A stretch of 39,198 bases of DNA from Novosphingobium naphthalenivorans NBRC 102051 (GTDB lineage Bacteria > Pseudomonadota > Alphaproteobacteria > Sphingomonadales > Sphingomonadaceae), in NCBI RefSeq assembly GCF_001590985.1, contig NZ_BCTX01000048.1, positions 1 to 39,198 on the forward strand, given 5' to 3'. The notes below the pieces were generated by a model, which saw only the letters and a program-made list of their open reading frames with translations, had not been told where the DNA came from and searched no databases. Positions 17,375 through 27,288 of the stretch are shown here, one piece after another (the stretch's first letter is position 1; every line of letters begins with the position of its first letter). The position numbers and the translations under genes were made by a program.

Positions 17375-18370
17375 TTACCCCATCCGGGCTTCGACGAATT
17401 CCTTGAGATCTGTTTCCGCCCGGGCACCGTAGTGCGAAATGATTTCGCTGGCGCAGATCGCCCCCATCTTGAGGCAATCGGCCACCGGCAGGCCGCGAAC
17501 ATGCCCGAACAGGAACCCGGCGGCAAACAGATCGCCCGCGCCGGTCGTATCGACCACCTTGTCGATCGGCTCGGCGGCGACTTGCGAACGCACGCCGTCC
17601 GCCACGGCGACGGCGCCATCGGCGCTGCGGGTGACGACCAGCGTGGGGATCTTCGGTGCCAGCGCGCCAATGCCCGCTTCGAAATCGGCCTCACCGGTCA
17701 GCGCGGCCATTTCATGCTCGTTGCAGAACAGCACGTCGATCTGCCCGGCATCGATCAGGTCGAGGAAATCGGCGCGGTGGCGGTCGATCACGAAAGTTTC
17801 CGACGGGGTGAACGCCACCTTGCGCCCGGCGGCGCGGGCCGCGGTGATCGCCTTGCGCATGGCCGCCCGCGGCTCTTCCGGGTCCCACAGGTAGCCTTCG
17901 AGATAGAGCACCGCGGCATCGGCGATCAGCGCTTCGTCGAGCGCTTCGGCAGGCAGGTAGTGCGAGGCGCCGAGGAAGGTGTTCATCGTGCGCTGGCCAT
18001 CGGGCGTCACGAAAATCAGGCAGCGCGCCGTCGGCGGATTGCCCGGGCGTGCCGGCACCTCGAAATGGATGCCCCCGGCGCGGATGTCGTGGGTGAACAC
18101 GTCGCCCAGCTGGTCCTGCGCGACTTGGCCGATGAAACCGCACTTCGCGCCGAGCTGGGCAAGGCCCGCCAGCGTATTGGCCGCCGAACCGCCCGAAATC
18201 TCTCGCGCCGGGCCCATCGCTTCGTAGAGGCTGCGGGCCTGCTCGTCGTCGATCAGCATCATGCCGCCGCGGGCCAGCCCCAGCGCTTCGATCAGGCTGT
18301 CTTCGCAATTGGCGATGACGTCGATGATGGCGTTGCCAATGGCGATGACATCCAGGCTCGGTTGGGTCAT
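17375..18370 (-). CDS. PfkB-family sugar/nucleoside kinase, probable adenosine kinase
   Basis: The 331-residue protein has both PfkB (ribokinase-like) signatures: an N-terminal GNAIIDVIA with GGSAANTLAGLAQLG, and the C-terminal anion hole DTTGAGD (D274-D280, D280 as catalytic base). LEGYLWDPEEPRAAM and FCNEHEMAALTG are typical of the bacterial adenosine kinase-like group, which phosphorylates adenosine to AMP in purine salvage; a ribokinase-type sugar substrate is not excluded. The ATG at 18370 gives MTQPSLDVIAIGNAIID, standard for the group; the frame runs further upstream without family similarity. It is divergent from a lipoprotein gene. Confidence 0.85.
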   Translation of the reverse strand: MTQPSLDVIAIGNAIIDVIANCEDSLIEALGLARGGMMLIDDEQARSLYEAMGPAREISGGSAANTLAGLAQLGAKCGFIGQVAQDQLGDVFTHDIRAGGIHFEVPARPGNPPTARCLIFVTPDGQRTMNTFLGASHYLPAEALDEALIADAAVLYLEGYLWDPEEPRAAMRKAITAARAAGRKVAFTPSETFVIDRHRADFLDLIDAGQIDVLFCNEHEMAALTGEADFEAGIGALAPKIPTLVVTRSADGAVAVADGVRSQVAAEPIDKVVDTTGAGDLFAAGFLFGHVRGLPVADCLKMGAICASEIISHYGARAETDLKEFVEARMG

Positions 18371-18493
18371 GAAAGGGGTCTGTCCTTGGAAGTGGGGAAA
18401 AAGCGTTGGAACGCGCCTAGCGCGCGGCCTGCCGCTCCGCAAGCACGGGGCCGTTGACAGCCCGGCACCGCCGCGCAATGCGTGGCCGCGATT

Positions 18494-18940
18494 ATGCACG
18501 ATATCGACCGGGGCGGAGCCCTTCATCGCATCCATGCGGCGCTGGCCGCCTGTTCGCTGGCACTGCTGCTCTCGGCCTGCGGCGGCGGAGTCGCCAGCAC
18601 CCCTCATCCGCCCAAGCGCACGTCCGCCGTGCCGCCGGTCCGCCAGCCGAACCGCACCGTACTGCGCGATCCGCAGTTCCAGTCGATCCCCGGCCTGGAA
18701 GACGTGATCGGCGCCACCCAGAAGCAGCTCGTGCGCCAGTTCGGCCAGCCCCGGCTCGACGTCTGGGAAGGCGATGCCCGCAAGCTGCAATTCACCGGGA
18801 CACCCTGCGTGCTCGACATCTACCTCTATCCCACCTCGCGCTCGCACGAGCCGCTGGCGACTTATGTCGATGCCCGCCGCGCTTCGGACGGACAGGATGT
18901 CGACCGCGCCGCCTGCGTCGCGGCCCTGCGGCAGCCGTGA
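18494..18940 (+). CDS. lipoprotein with SmpA/BamE-like fold
   Basis: The 148-residue precursor has a signal sequence ending LALLLSACGGG, a good lipobox with the lipidated Cys in LSAC. A Pro-rich linker follows, then a small domain IGATQKQLVRQFGQPRLDVWEGDARKLQF...CVLDIYLYP resembling SmpA/BamE-like outer-membrane lipoproteins. Two Cys (TPCVLD and AACVAAL) may pair. Its role is unknown. A GTG at 18482 is an alternative start. TTGACA at 18454-18459 could be a -35 box, but the matching -10 (AATGCG) is poor. Confidence 0.7.
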   Translation: MHDIDRGGALHRIHAALAACSLALLLSACGGGVASTPHPPKRTSAVPPVRQPNRTVLRDPQFQSIPGLEDVIGATQKQLVRQFGQPRLDVWEGDARKLQFTGTPCVLDIYLYPTSRSHEPLATYVDARRASDGQDVDRAACVAALRQP

Positions 18941-18965
18941 CGGGAACCGCGGCAGACCCGGCGGT

Positions 18966-18980
18966 TTAACGGCAAATTAG
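18966..18980 (+). promoter_or_regulatory. possible CtrA-type site
   Basis: TTAA-N7-TTAG matches seven of eight fixed positions of the CtrA full site TTAA-N7-TTAA. It lies about 50 bp upstream of the following start codon. A lone near-match in a region with few TTAA sequences is suggestive only. Confidence 0.25.
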
Positions 18981-18998
18981 ACTTATTCGGCCAGACCG

Positions 18999-19021
18999 CT
19001 CCCCAACCTCCGCTTGGGGAG
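18999..19021 (+). promoter_or_regulatory. hairpin covering a ribosome-binding site
   Basis: CTCCCCA (18999-19005) and TGGGGAG (19015-19021) form a perfect 7-bp stem with a 9-nt loop. The right arm contains GGGGAG, the only Shine-Dalgarno-like sequence for the ATG at 19032, so the stem would hide it. Confidence 0.4.
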
Positions 19022-19031
19022 CCCCGACACG

Positions 19032-19964
19032 ATGACCATGCATTTCAGCGAAATCGCCGAGCAGGCCCTGGCCGACGGCGCAATCTGTGCGGACGACGTC
19101 CTTGCGCTGCGGCGCGCGGGCTGGGCCAACGGGCAGATCGATCCCGATCAGGCCGATGTCATTTTCACCATCAATCACAAGCTGGACCATCCCACGGCCG
19201 AATGGTCGGACTTCTTCGTCGAGGCGATCGGCGAATATGTCGTGAACCAGCTCGAACCGCGCGGCTATATCACCGAAAGCAACGGCGACTGGCTGATCGC
19301 GCATATCGAGCACGACGGCCGCCTGCATTCGATCACCGAGCTCGAACTGCTGGTGCGCGTGTTCGAAAAGGCCACGCAGGTCCCCGAAGCGCTGCGCGCC
19401 TATGCCTTGCGGCAGGTCGAACAGGCCGTGCTGGCCGGCGAAGGGCCGACCCGCTGCGGCGGCGAACTGGGCAAGGGCAATGTCACCGAGGCAGAAGCGC
19501 GGATCATGCGCCGCATCCTGTTCGCCTCGGGCAGCGAACGGCCGGCCGGCGTGAGCCGCCGCGAGGCCGAGCTGCTGTTCCGCATCAAGGACGAAACGCT
19601 GGGCGGCGCCAATGCGCCCGAGTGGAAGCGGCTGTTCGTGCAGGGCGTGGGCAATTACCTGCAGGGCTTCACTTCGCATAGCCCGCTGCCCCGCGAACGC
19701 GCCATGCAGCTCGAAAGCTTCATGAACGACCATTCCTCGTCGGTTGGCCGCTTCATGATCCGGGCCGGGCGCAGCATCGGCGCTGCGAACCGCGCGGGCG
19801 TGGTGTTCGGTCGCAGGCAAGTTCCGGCGCATCTGGAAACGCTGGTGGAGACCGCGCGGCAGCTTACTCGGGACGAGAAAGCCTGGCTCGACAAACGGAT
19901 CGAGGCCAACGGGCAGGTCGACGAATACGATCAGGCTCTGCTCGATTTCCTCGCCGAAGCGTAA
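19032..19964 (+). CDS. repeat-containing protein of unknown function
   Basis: This soluble, acidic protein of 310 residues has no signal or membrane segment. It contains a visible internal duplication. Unit 1 (about 16-79) has ICADDVLALRRA...IDPDQADVIFTINHK...AEWSDFFVEAIGEYV. Unit 2 (about 147-212) has NVTEAEARIMRRIL...VSRREAELLFRIKDE...PEWKRLFVQGVGNYL. Partial units occur near 95-136 and at the C-terminus (LTRDEKAWLDKRI...VDEYDQALLDFL). The conserved core is EA/DvxxLrr...EAxxxFxI...EWxxfFVxxxgxY. I do not recognise the family. The gene is convergent with fadD (6 bp apart) and has a hairpin over its ribosome-binding site. Confidence 0.75.
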   Translation: MTMHFSEIAEQALADGAICADDVLALRRAGWANGQIDPDQADVIFTINHKLDHPTAEWSDFFVEAIGEYVVNQLEPRGYITESNGDWLIAHIEHDGRLHSITELELLVRVFEKATQVPEALRAYALRQVEQAVLAGEGPTRCGGELGKGNVTEAEARIMRRILFASGSERPAGVSRREAELLFRIKDETLGGANAPEWKRLFVQGVGNYLQGFTSHSPLPRERAMQLESFMNDHSSSVGRFMIRAGRSIGAANRAGVVFGRRQVPAHLETLVETARQLTRDEKAWLDKRIEANGQVDEYDQALLDFLAEA

Positions 19965-19970
19965 TCCGGG

Positions 19971-21674
19971 TCAGGCGCCGCGCGTTTCGGCCCTCAGGGC
20001 CTTGCGGTCGGGCTTGCCGACCAAGGTCGTCGGCAACGAGGCGCGCAGTTCCACGCGATCGACCCGTTCGTGCTTGCCGACGCGGGCATTGAGCCAGCGG
20101 GCAATCTCGTCACCGTCAATCTCGCCGCCAATCGCCTCACCGGCTGACGGCCCGGCAACCACGTAAGCCCGCGGCACTTCGCCGTGATAGGCATCGGGCA
20201 CGCCGATCACGATCGCCTGAAGCACGGCCGGATGATCGAGCAGAACCGCCTCCACCTGACTGGGATAGACCTTGAAACCGCCGACCGAGATCATGTCCTT
20301 GAGCCGGTCGACGATCCGCACATAGCCTTCCTCGTCGATCGCCGCGATGTCGCCGGTGCGCAGCCAGCGCCGCCCGTCGCACTCGACGAAGGCCTGCGCG
20401 GCGGCTTCCGGACGATTCCAGTACCCCAGCATGACCTGAGGCCCGGCAACCGCCAGCTCGCCAGGCTCCCCCGGCACGGCATCGCGGCCGGGATCCTCCT
20501 TGTCGAGCAGACGCAAGTCCGTTCCCGGCAGCGGATGGCCTACCGAACCCGGCACTTCGCGCCCGTCGAACGGGTTCGTGGCTACGACACCGGCCGCCTC
20601 GGTAAGGCCGTAGCCTTCCACCAGCTTGGCACCGCTCGCCTTTTCGAACCGCGCCTTGAGCGGGCGCGGCAGGGGCGCACCGCCCGATATGCAGGTGAAC
20701 AGACTGGAAAAGTCGGTCCGGGCCATCGCCGGATGATCGAGCAAGGCCCGGTACATCGTCGGGACGCCGGGCATGGCCGTGGCCTTGACCCGTGCGATCG
20801 CCGCGAAAGTCTGCCGGGCGTCGAAACGCGGCAGCAGGGCGATCATCCCGCCGTTGCAGACCGTGCGGTTGAGCACGCTGGCATTCGCGAAGACATGGAA
20901 CAGCGGCAGCACCCCCAGGATGATGTCGCGCGCATGGGCGTGGGGATCGATCATCTCGATCTGGCGGGCATTGGCGGTGAGGTTCTGGTGCGTGAGCATC
21001 GCCCCTTTGGGCGCGCCGGTGGTGCCGCCGGTATATTGCAGCAGCGCCACGTCGTTCAGCGGATCGATCGAGACCGGCTTGAGGCTGGCGTCCGAGAGGA
21101 CATCCACCCATTCGAGGATATCCGCCGCCAACGGCACCGGCGCGATCTGGCGCCGGTGCAGGAAGCGCAGACCCGCCCCCTGCCAGAACGACAATTGCCC
21201 CGCCAGCCGCGCCACCACGAGCCGTTCGAGAGCGGAAGCGCGCAGCACCTGCTCGGCAATCGGCAACAGCGCCGGGACATCGAGCGTCACCAGCAGCCGC
21301 GTACCCGAATCCGCGACTTGCGCTTCGAGTTCGGCGGCCGTGCAGAGCGGCGAGAAATTGACCAGCGTGGCACCGGCCATCAGGGTGCCGAAATAGGCGG
21401 AAAGATAGACCGGCACATTGGGCAGGTAGAGCCCCACCCGGTCTCCCTTGCCGATGCCCAGCGCCTGCAGCCCGGCGGCAAAGCGCTGCGCCTCGGCGCT
21501 GATCTCGCGATAAGTGAATGTGCGTCCGAGAAAGTCCACCAGCGCCCGGCCGCCATGGCGCGAGACGCTGTCGGCGAAGAGCTGGGTCATAGCCAGCGGC
21601 GCAAAGTCCTGCTTCCAGTCGCAGGGGTGCGCGTATTGCTCGCGCCATTCCTTCGGGCCGGTCCTCTCGCTCAT
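19971..21674 (-). CDS. fadD: long-chain fatty-acid-CoA ligase (AMP-dependent synthetase)
   Basis: The enzyme activates fatty acids to acyl-CoA via acyl-adenylate for beta-oxidation or lipid synthesis. The 567-residue protein shows the ANL-superfamily motifs: P-loop-like YTGGTTGAPKGAMLTH near residue 215, GYGLTEAAGV, YWNRPEA, WLRTGDIA, DRLKDMISVGGFKVYPSQVE and a C-terminal catalytic lysine in LVGKPDRKAL. The order fits FadD rather than acetyl-CoA synthetase, but chain length cannot be read from sequence. The start ATG at 21674 lacks a clear Shine-Dalgarno sequence. An inverted repeat upstream probably ends trcR transcription, so fadD is likely transcribed separately. Confidence 0.88.
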   Translation of the reverse strand: MSERTGPKEWREQYAHPCDWKQDFAPLAMTQLFADSVSRHGGRALVDFLGRTFTYREISAEAQRFAAGLQALGIGKGDRVGLYLPNVPVYLSAYFGTLMAGATLVNFSPLCTAAELEAQVADSGTRLLVTLDVPALLPIAEQVLRASALERLVVARLAGQLSFWQGAGLRFLHRRQIAPVPLAADILEWVDVLSDASLKPVSIDPLNDVALLQYTGGTTGAPKGAMLTHQNLTANARQIEMIDPHAHARDIILGVLPLFHVFANASVLNRTVCNGGMIALLPRFDARQTFAAIARVKATAMPGVPTMYRALLDHPAMARTDFSSLFTCISGGAPLPRPLKARFEKASGAKLVEGYGLTEAAGVVATNPFDGREVPGSVGHPLPGTDLRLLDKEDPGRDAVPGEPGELAVAGPQVMLGYWNRPEAAAQAFVECDGRRWLRTGDIAAIDEEGYVRIVDRLKDMISVGGFKVYPSQVEAVLLDHPAVLQAIVIGVPDAYHGEVPRAYVVAGPSAGEAIGGEIDGDEIARWLNARVGKHERVDRVELRASLPTTLVGKPDRKALRAETRGA

Positions 21675-21731
21675 GAAAGGACTGTGCGCAAATGTCCCCG
21701 AGGGGGCAAGAAAGTTGTGTTCAGGTGTTAA

Positions 21732-21773
21732 CTTGACCGACAGTCGCTGCGCTGGCCGCGCCTGCCGGTCAAG
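21732..21773 (-). terminator. inverted repeat downstream of trcR
   Basis: CTTGACCG (21732-21739) and CGGTCAAG (21766-21773) form an 8-bp stem around a GC-rich 26-nt loop, 12 bp after the trcR stop. After the stem the minus strand reads TTAACACCTG, with no real U-tract, so termination is plausible but unproven. Confidence 0.4.
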
Positions 21774-21785
21774 CCGGAAGCGGAA

Positions 21786-22493
21786 TTATTCGCCGTTCTG
21801 CTCGGCCGCTTCGGCAGCACGCTTGGCTTCGAGCCAGGCGGCCGCTTCGGCTTCCTGCGCGGCTTCGCTGGCGGCCTTGGCGGCAGCCTCGCGTTCGGCG
21901 CGCAGTTCCTCGATCAGCGCCTCGCGATCGTCGACCAGACGCTCGTCGCCCGGCAGCTCGTCCTCGATACCCGCCTTCTTCGCGGCCTTGGCCACGATCG
22001 AATCCAGTTCGCGCTGCGAGCACAGGCCCAGCGTGACCGGATCCTTCGGCGTGATGTTGGCGATGTTCCAGTGCGAACGGTCGCGAATCGCGGCAATCGT
22101 GTTGCGGGTCGTGCCGATCAGCTTGCCGATCTGCGCATCCGACACTTCGGGATGGTTGCGCAGGATCCAGGCGATGCCGTCGGGCTTGTCCTGACGCTTG
22201 GAGACCGGCGTGTAGCGCGGGCCCTTGGTGCGGCTGACCGTGACCGGGACCTTGTGCATCTTCAGCTTGTAATCGGGATTCGCCTGACCCTTCTCGATCT
22301 CTTCCATGGTCAGTTCACCGGCGCGAACAGGATCGCGTCCGGTGTACTTGCTGGAAGCCAGATCGTCGGCCATGGCCTGAACCTCAAGCATGTGCAGGCC
22401 GCAGAATTCCGCGATCTGCTCGAAAGTCAGCGCAGTGCTATCGACCAGCCACGAGGCGGTCGCGTGCGGCATCAGCGGAGTGGGCTGGCTCAT
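21786..22493 (-). CDS. trcR: cell cycle transcriptional regulator TrcR (DUF1013)
   Basis: TrcR is a conserved alphaproteobacterial DNA-binding protein that activates cell-cycle genes with RNA polymerase. The 235-residue product has the family start (MPHATASWLVDSTALTFEQIAEFCGLHMLEVQAMAD, a helix-turn-helix) and LKMHKVPVTVSRTKGPRYTPVSKRQDKPDGIAWI in two parts. A second helix-turn-helix follows (VSDAQIGKLIGTTRNTIAAIRDR), then an Ala/Glu-rich coiled-coil tail. GGAG lies about 9 nt before the ATG at 22493. A terminator upstream separates it from the quinone oxidoreductase/GST unit. Confidence 0.88.
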   Translation of the reverse strand: MSQPTPLMPHATASWLVDSTALTFEQIAEFCGLHMLEVQAMADDLASSKYTGRDPVRAGELTMEEIEKGQANPDYKLKMHKVPVTVSRTKGPRYTPVSKRQDKPDGIAWILRNHPEVSDAQIGKLIGTTRNTIAAIRDRSHWNIANITPKDPVTLGLCSQRELDSIVAKAAKKAGIEDELPGDERLVDDREALIEELRAEREAAAKAASEAAQEAEAAAWLEAKRAAEAAEQNGE

Positions 22494-22508
22494 TCTCTAT
22501 CTCCGGCG

Positions 22509-22542
22509 GAAACAATAAGGGCCGCCCCTTCGCGGAGCGGCC
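22509..22542 (-). terminator. rho-independent terminator behind the GST gene
   Basis: On the minus strand GGCCGCTCC-GCGAA-GGGGCGGCC (9-bp stem with one G-U pair) is followed by CTTATTGTTT. It lies about 100 bp past the GST stop and just before the trcR start, so it should end the quinone oxidoreductase-GST transcript. Confidence 0.7.
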
Positions 22543-22638
22543 GTACGGGGCCGATGTAGGCAAACTTTGCGGATTCGGCAAGCAAAAGCCGCCCTTTTCC
22601 AAGCACGGCCGCGAATGTGCGCCCTATCCGATCCCGAT

Positions 22639-23253
22639 TCAATCCATCGCGACATAGCCCGGCAAGGCCGAGACGCGCTTCAGCCAGCGGCACACCGCCG
22701 GATAGTCACGAAGCCGGAATCCTCCCGCTTCGCACACATGGGTATAGGCATAGAGCGCGATATCGGCGAGCGTCACACCACTGCCGACAAACCAGTCGTG
22801 CTGCGACAAGTGCTCTTCCATCACGCCCAGCGCCGCCTCGCCACCCGCGCGCTTGGCCATGATCTGGTCCTTCTGGAACGGGCTGAGATTGGCCTCGCCC
22901 ACGAACTGCAGCCAGAAACGCAGCGTCGCGACATTGGGCTCGTGATTGTACTGCTCGAAGAACATCCAGCGCAGCATGTCCGCCCGGTCGAACGCATCGC
23001 CGGGAATCAGCGCGGACCCTTCCGCCAGATACCAGCACGCGGCATTGCTTTCGGGCAGGAACCTGCCACCCACCTGCAGCACGGGAATCCGGCCATTGGC
23101 ATTGATGTTCTGCAGGAATTCGGGCGTGCGCGTCTCGCCCTTCATGATGTCGTACTGCACCCGCTTGATCGGCTTGCCGACCAGCGCCGCGGTCAGGCGG
23201 ATCTTGTAACAGTTGCCGCTGCGCGGGTCCTCATGAAGGGTAAGTCTTTCCAT
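22639..23253 (-). CDS. glutathione S-transferase family protein
   Basis: The 204-residue protein has a thioredoxin-like N-domain (LTLHEDPRSGNCYKIRLTAA...GRIPVLQVGGRFLPESNAACWYLA, with the cis-Pro in IPVL and the ES glutathione contact). The all-helical C-domain includes WLQFVGEANLSPFQKDQIMAKRAG and SGVTLADIALYAYTHV. The active residue is probably a Ser or Cys in PRSGNC. The substrate is unknown. The start at 23253 (MERLTLHED) lies 25 bp behind the quinone oxidoreductase stop on the same strand; together they suggest a detoxification pair for electrophiles or quinones. Confidence 0.85.
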   Translation of the reverse strand: MERLTLHEDPRSGNCYKIRLTAALVGKPIKRVQYDIMKGETRTPEFLQNINANGRIPVLQVGGRFLPESNAACWYLAEGSALIPGDAFDRADMLRWMFFEQYNHEPNVATLRFWLQFVGEANLSPFQKDQIMAKRAGGEAALGVMEEHLSQHDWFVGSGVTLADIALYAYTHVCEAGGFRLRDYPAVCRWLKRVSALPGYVAMD

Positions 23254-23278
23254 CACCGCCGTGATGGCACGCGAACCG

Positions 23279-24280
23279 TCAGACCTCCAGCACGATCTTG
23301 CCGACGTGATCGCCCGCTTCCATGCGCGCATGAGCGGCAGCCGCCTCCGTCAGCGGGAATCGCGCGTCCATCACCGGGCGCAGCATACCGCTTTCCACGA
23401 CCGGCCAGGCCGTCGCGGCAATTTCCTGCGCCAGCAGCGTCTTGAATTCGTCCGAACGCGCCCGCAGCGTCGAGCCCGTCAGCGTGTAGCGGCGCGTCAT
23501 CACCACGGCCATGTTGATCTCGGCCCTGGTGCCGCCCTGCACCGCGATCGTGACATGGCGCCCGTCCATCGCCAGGCATTTCAGATTGCGCGCGACGTAA
23601 TCGCCCGCGACCATGTCGAGCACGAGGTCCACGCCCCTGCCGCCGGTAATCCTGGCAACTTCCGCGACAAAATCCGTGGTCTTGTAGTCGATCGCGTGCG
23701 CAGCGCCGATTTCCAGCGCCTTCGCGCACTTTTCGGGCGAGCCGCAAGTCACGATCACCTTGAGGCCGAAATGCCTGCCGAGCATGATCGCCATGGTGCC
23801 GATGCCGCTGGTGCCGCCATGAACCAGCACAGTCTCGCCCTCGCGGGCATAGCCACGCTCGAACACATTGTGCCACACGGTGAACAGCGTCTCGGGCAGC
23901 GCCGCCGCTTCATCGAGCGGCAGCCCGGCAGGCACGGGCAGGCAGTGTCCGGCCTTGGCCAGACAGTATTCCGCATAGCCGCCACCCGACACCAGCGCGC
24001 ACACGGTATCGCCCACGGCCAGTTCGTCCACGCCCTCGCCCAGCACGGCGACCATGCCGGAAATCTCCAGTCCGGGAACCGGCGAGGCCCCCGGCGGCGG
24101 CGGATAGAGACCCTTGCGCTGCACGACATCCGGCCGGTTGACCCCGGCAAAAGCCACTTTGACGAGAACTTCCCCCGGTCCCGGCTTCGGGACAGGCAGA
24201 GACACCGGCTGCAAGACTTCGGCATCGCCGGGTTCATCGAACCCAACAGCAAGCATTGTTGAAGGCAGGTTAGCTAACAT
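23279..24280 (-). CDS. NAD(P)H:quinone oxidoreductase (zeta-crystallin/QOR type MDR)
   Basis: A medium-chain dehydrogenase/reductase without structural zinc, 333 residues. It shows the GroES-like domain (VLVKVAFAGVNRPDVVQRKGLYPPPPGASP), GLEISGMV, the nucleotide-binding VLVHGGTSGIGTMAIMLGR and a QOR-type core (GAAHAIDYKTTDFVAEV, GRGVDLVLDMVAGDY). Family members reduce quinones by one or two electrons with NADPH. The ATG at 24280 has AGGAG 4 nt upstream and is preferred over the internal ATG at 24256. It is first in a unit with the GST gene and divergent from the DUF1192 gene. Confidence 0.85.
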   Translation of the reverse strand: MLANLPSTMLAVGFDEPGDAEVLQPVSLPVPKPGPGEVLVKVAFAGVNRPDVVQRKGLYPPPPGASPVPGLEISGMVAVLGEGVDELAVGDTVCALVSGGGYAEYCLAKAGHCLPVPAGLPLDEAAALPETLFTVWHNVFERGYAREGETVLVHGGTSGIGTMAIMLGRHFGLKVIVTCGSPEKCAKALEIGAAHAIDYKTTDFVAEVARITGGRGVDLVLDMVAGDYVARNLKCLAMDGRHVTIAVQGGTRAEINMAVVMTRRYTLTGSTLRARSDEFKTLLAQEIAATAWPVVESGMLRPVMDARFPLTEAAAAHARMEAGDHVGKIVLEV

Positions 24281-24368
24281 ATCGCTCCTGTTGCCACACA
24301 GTACTACCGGAGGGGAACTCTTTTCACACCATTGACAGCAGAGAATATCAGTCCGATGCTGCACTGCA

Positions 24369-24587
24369 ATGGACGAGGACGATCGACCGCGGCGGCGGTC
24401 GCCCGAAGCTGACTTCGGAGCCGCCAGCCTTCTCGCCAGCGAAAGCCTGGAGCGCTATTCGCTGGATGAACTTGATGCACGCGTCCTGCTTCTTGAAAAC
24501 GAAATCACCCGCGTAAAGGCACACAAGCAGAAATCGGCTGCGCACAAGCTCGCGGCGGATGCCTTGTTTAGGCCAAAAACAACGTGA
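24369..24587 (+). CDS. DUF1192 family protein
   Basis: This 72-residue acidic protein matches the short alphaproteobacterial DUF1192 pattern: MDEDDRPRRR at the start, then LLASESLERYSLDELDARVLLLENEITRVKAHKQKS. The second half is probably a helical, coiled-coil-like segment (LDELDARVLLLENEI). Function is unknown. It is divergent from the quinone oxidoreductase gene and about 130 bp ahead of clpA, with a hairpin behind it. Confidence 0.8.
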   Translation: MDEDDRPRRRSPEADFGAASLLASESLERYSLDELDARVLLLENEITRVKAHKQKSAAHKLAADALFRPKTT

Positions 24588-24595
24588 TTTCCGCA

Positions 24596-24625
24596 AGGTG
24601 CGCCTTTCTGCCCATGCAGGCACCT
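24596..24625 (+). terminator. two-part hairpin behind the DUF1192 gene
   Basis: AGGTGC (24596-24601) pairs with GCACCT (24620-24625), and inside it CTGC-CCAT-GCAG (24608-24619). It lies 8 bp after the stop. There is no U-tract behind it, so termination is only likely. TATATAG near 24652 downstream could be a clpA -10 element. Confidence 0.4.
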
Positions 24626-24706
24626 CGCAAGCGCCCTGAGCACGCCTATATAGTTCCTAAACCCAACGTCGCCCATAAACTCCCGCTAGGAGAGTCCTCT
24701 CTCTCA

Positions 24707-24721
24707 ATGAAAGTGTCCTAG
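24707..24721 (+). promoter_or_regulatory. five-codon leader minigene (MKVS-stop) abutting clpA
   Basis: ATG AAA GTG TCC TAG ends at 24721, and the clpA ATG starts at 24722 without a gap. The only strong Shine-Dalgarno sequence, AGGAGAG (24688-24694), serves this first ATG better than the clpA ATG, 15 nt further on. GAGAG-TCCT-CTCTC (24690-24703) can also fold over it. ClpA synthesis may depend on stop-and-restart, but the short frame could be chance. Confidence 0.4.
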
Positions 24722-27103
<2,382 letters not shown>

Positions 27104-27124
27104 GACCAGTCCGGTATGCCCATG

Positions 27125-27159
27125 ACGGGGCGGCACCTTGCCGGGTGCCGCCCCGTTTT
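27125..27159 (+). terminator. clpA rho-independent terminator
   Basis: A 12-bp perfect stem, ACGGGGCGGCAC (27125-27136) with GTGCCGCCCCGT (27145-27156), with an 8-nt loop and running into TTTT, 21 bp after the clpA stop. Confidence 0.9.
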
Positions 27160-27207
27160 GCTGTCCGGCCGTTTTCTGCCCGAATAAGCCTCTCGTCCGC
27201 TTCGCGG

Positions 27208-27221
27208 TTGATCGCGATCAA
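27208..27221. promoter_or_regulatory. perfect FNR/FixK-type box
   Basis: TTGATCGCGATCAA is a full 14-bp palindrome and an exact match to the FNR-family consensus TTGAT-N4-ATCAA used by FNR, FnrL and FixK. It lies 67 bp upstream of the truncated haemoglobin GTG, a normal position for activation. It suggests induction at low oxygen or by an RNS-responsive FNR relative. Confidence 0.7.
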
Positions 27222-27237
27222 GGTTCCACGTGAAACT
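27222..27237. promoter_or_regulatory. parS-like ParB-binding site
   Basis: GGTTCCACGTGAAACT contains GTTCCACGTGAAAC, the complete 14-bp core of the bacterial parS consensus TGTTNCACGTGAAACA; only the two outermost bases differ. It directly abuts the FNR box. Chromosomal parS sites normally cluster near oriC and load ParB. No parA/parB gene is in the window. Confidence 0.6.
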
Positions 27238-27288
27238 TTCGCGCTAGGGCAGCATCATAAGCCCCCCTGTTTCCGGAGAAACCCGACC

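Noticed and set aside
27145..27288. N-terminal extension of the truncated haemoglobin from GTG 27145
   Set aside because: This start lies in the clpA terminator stem, upstream of the FNR box; the GTG at 27289 has GGAG and begins where globin similarity does.
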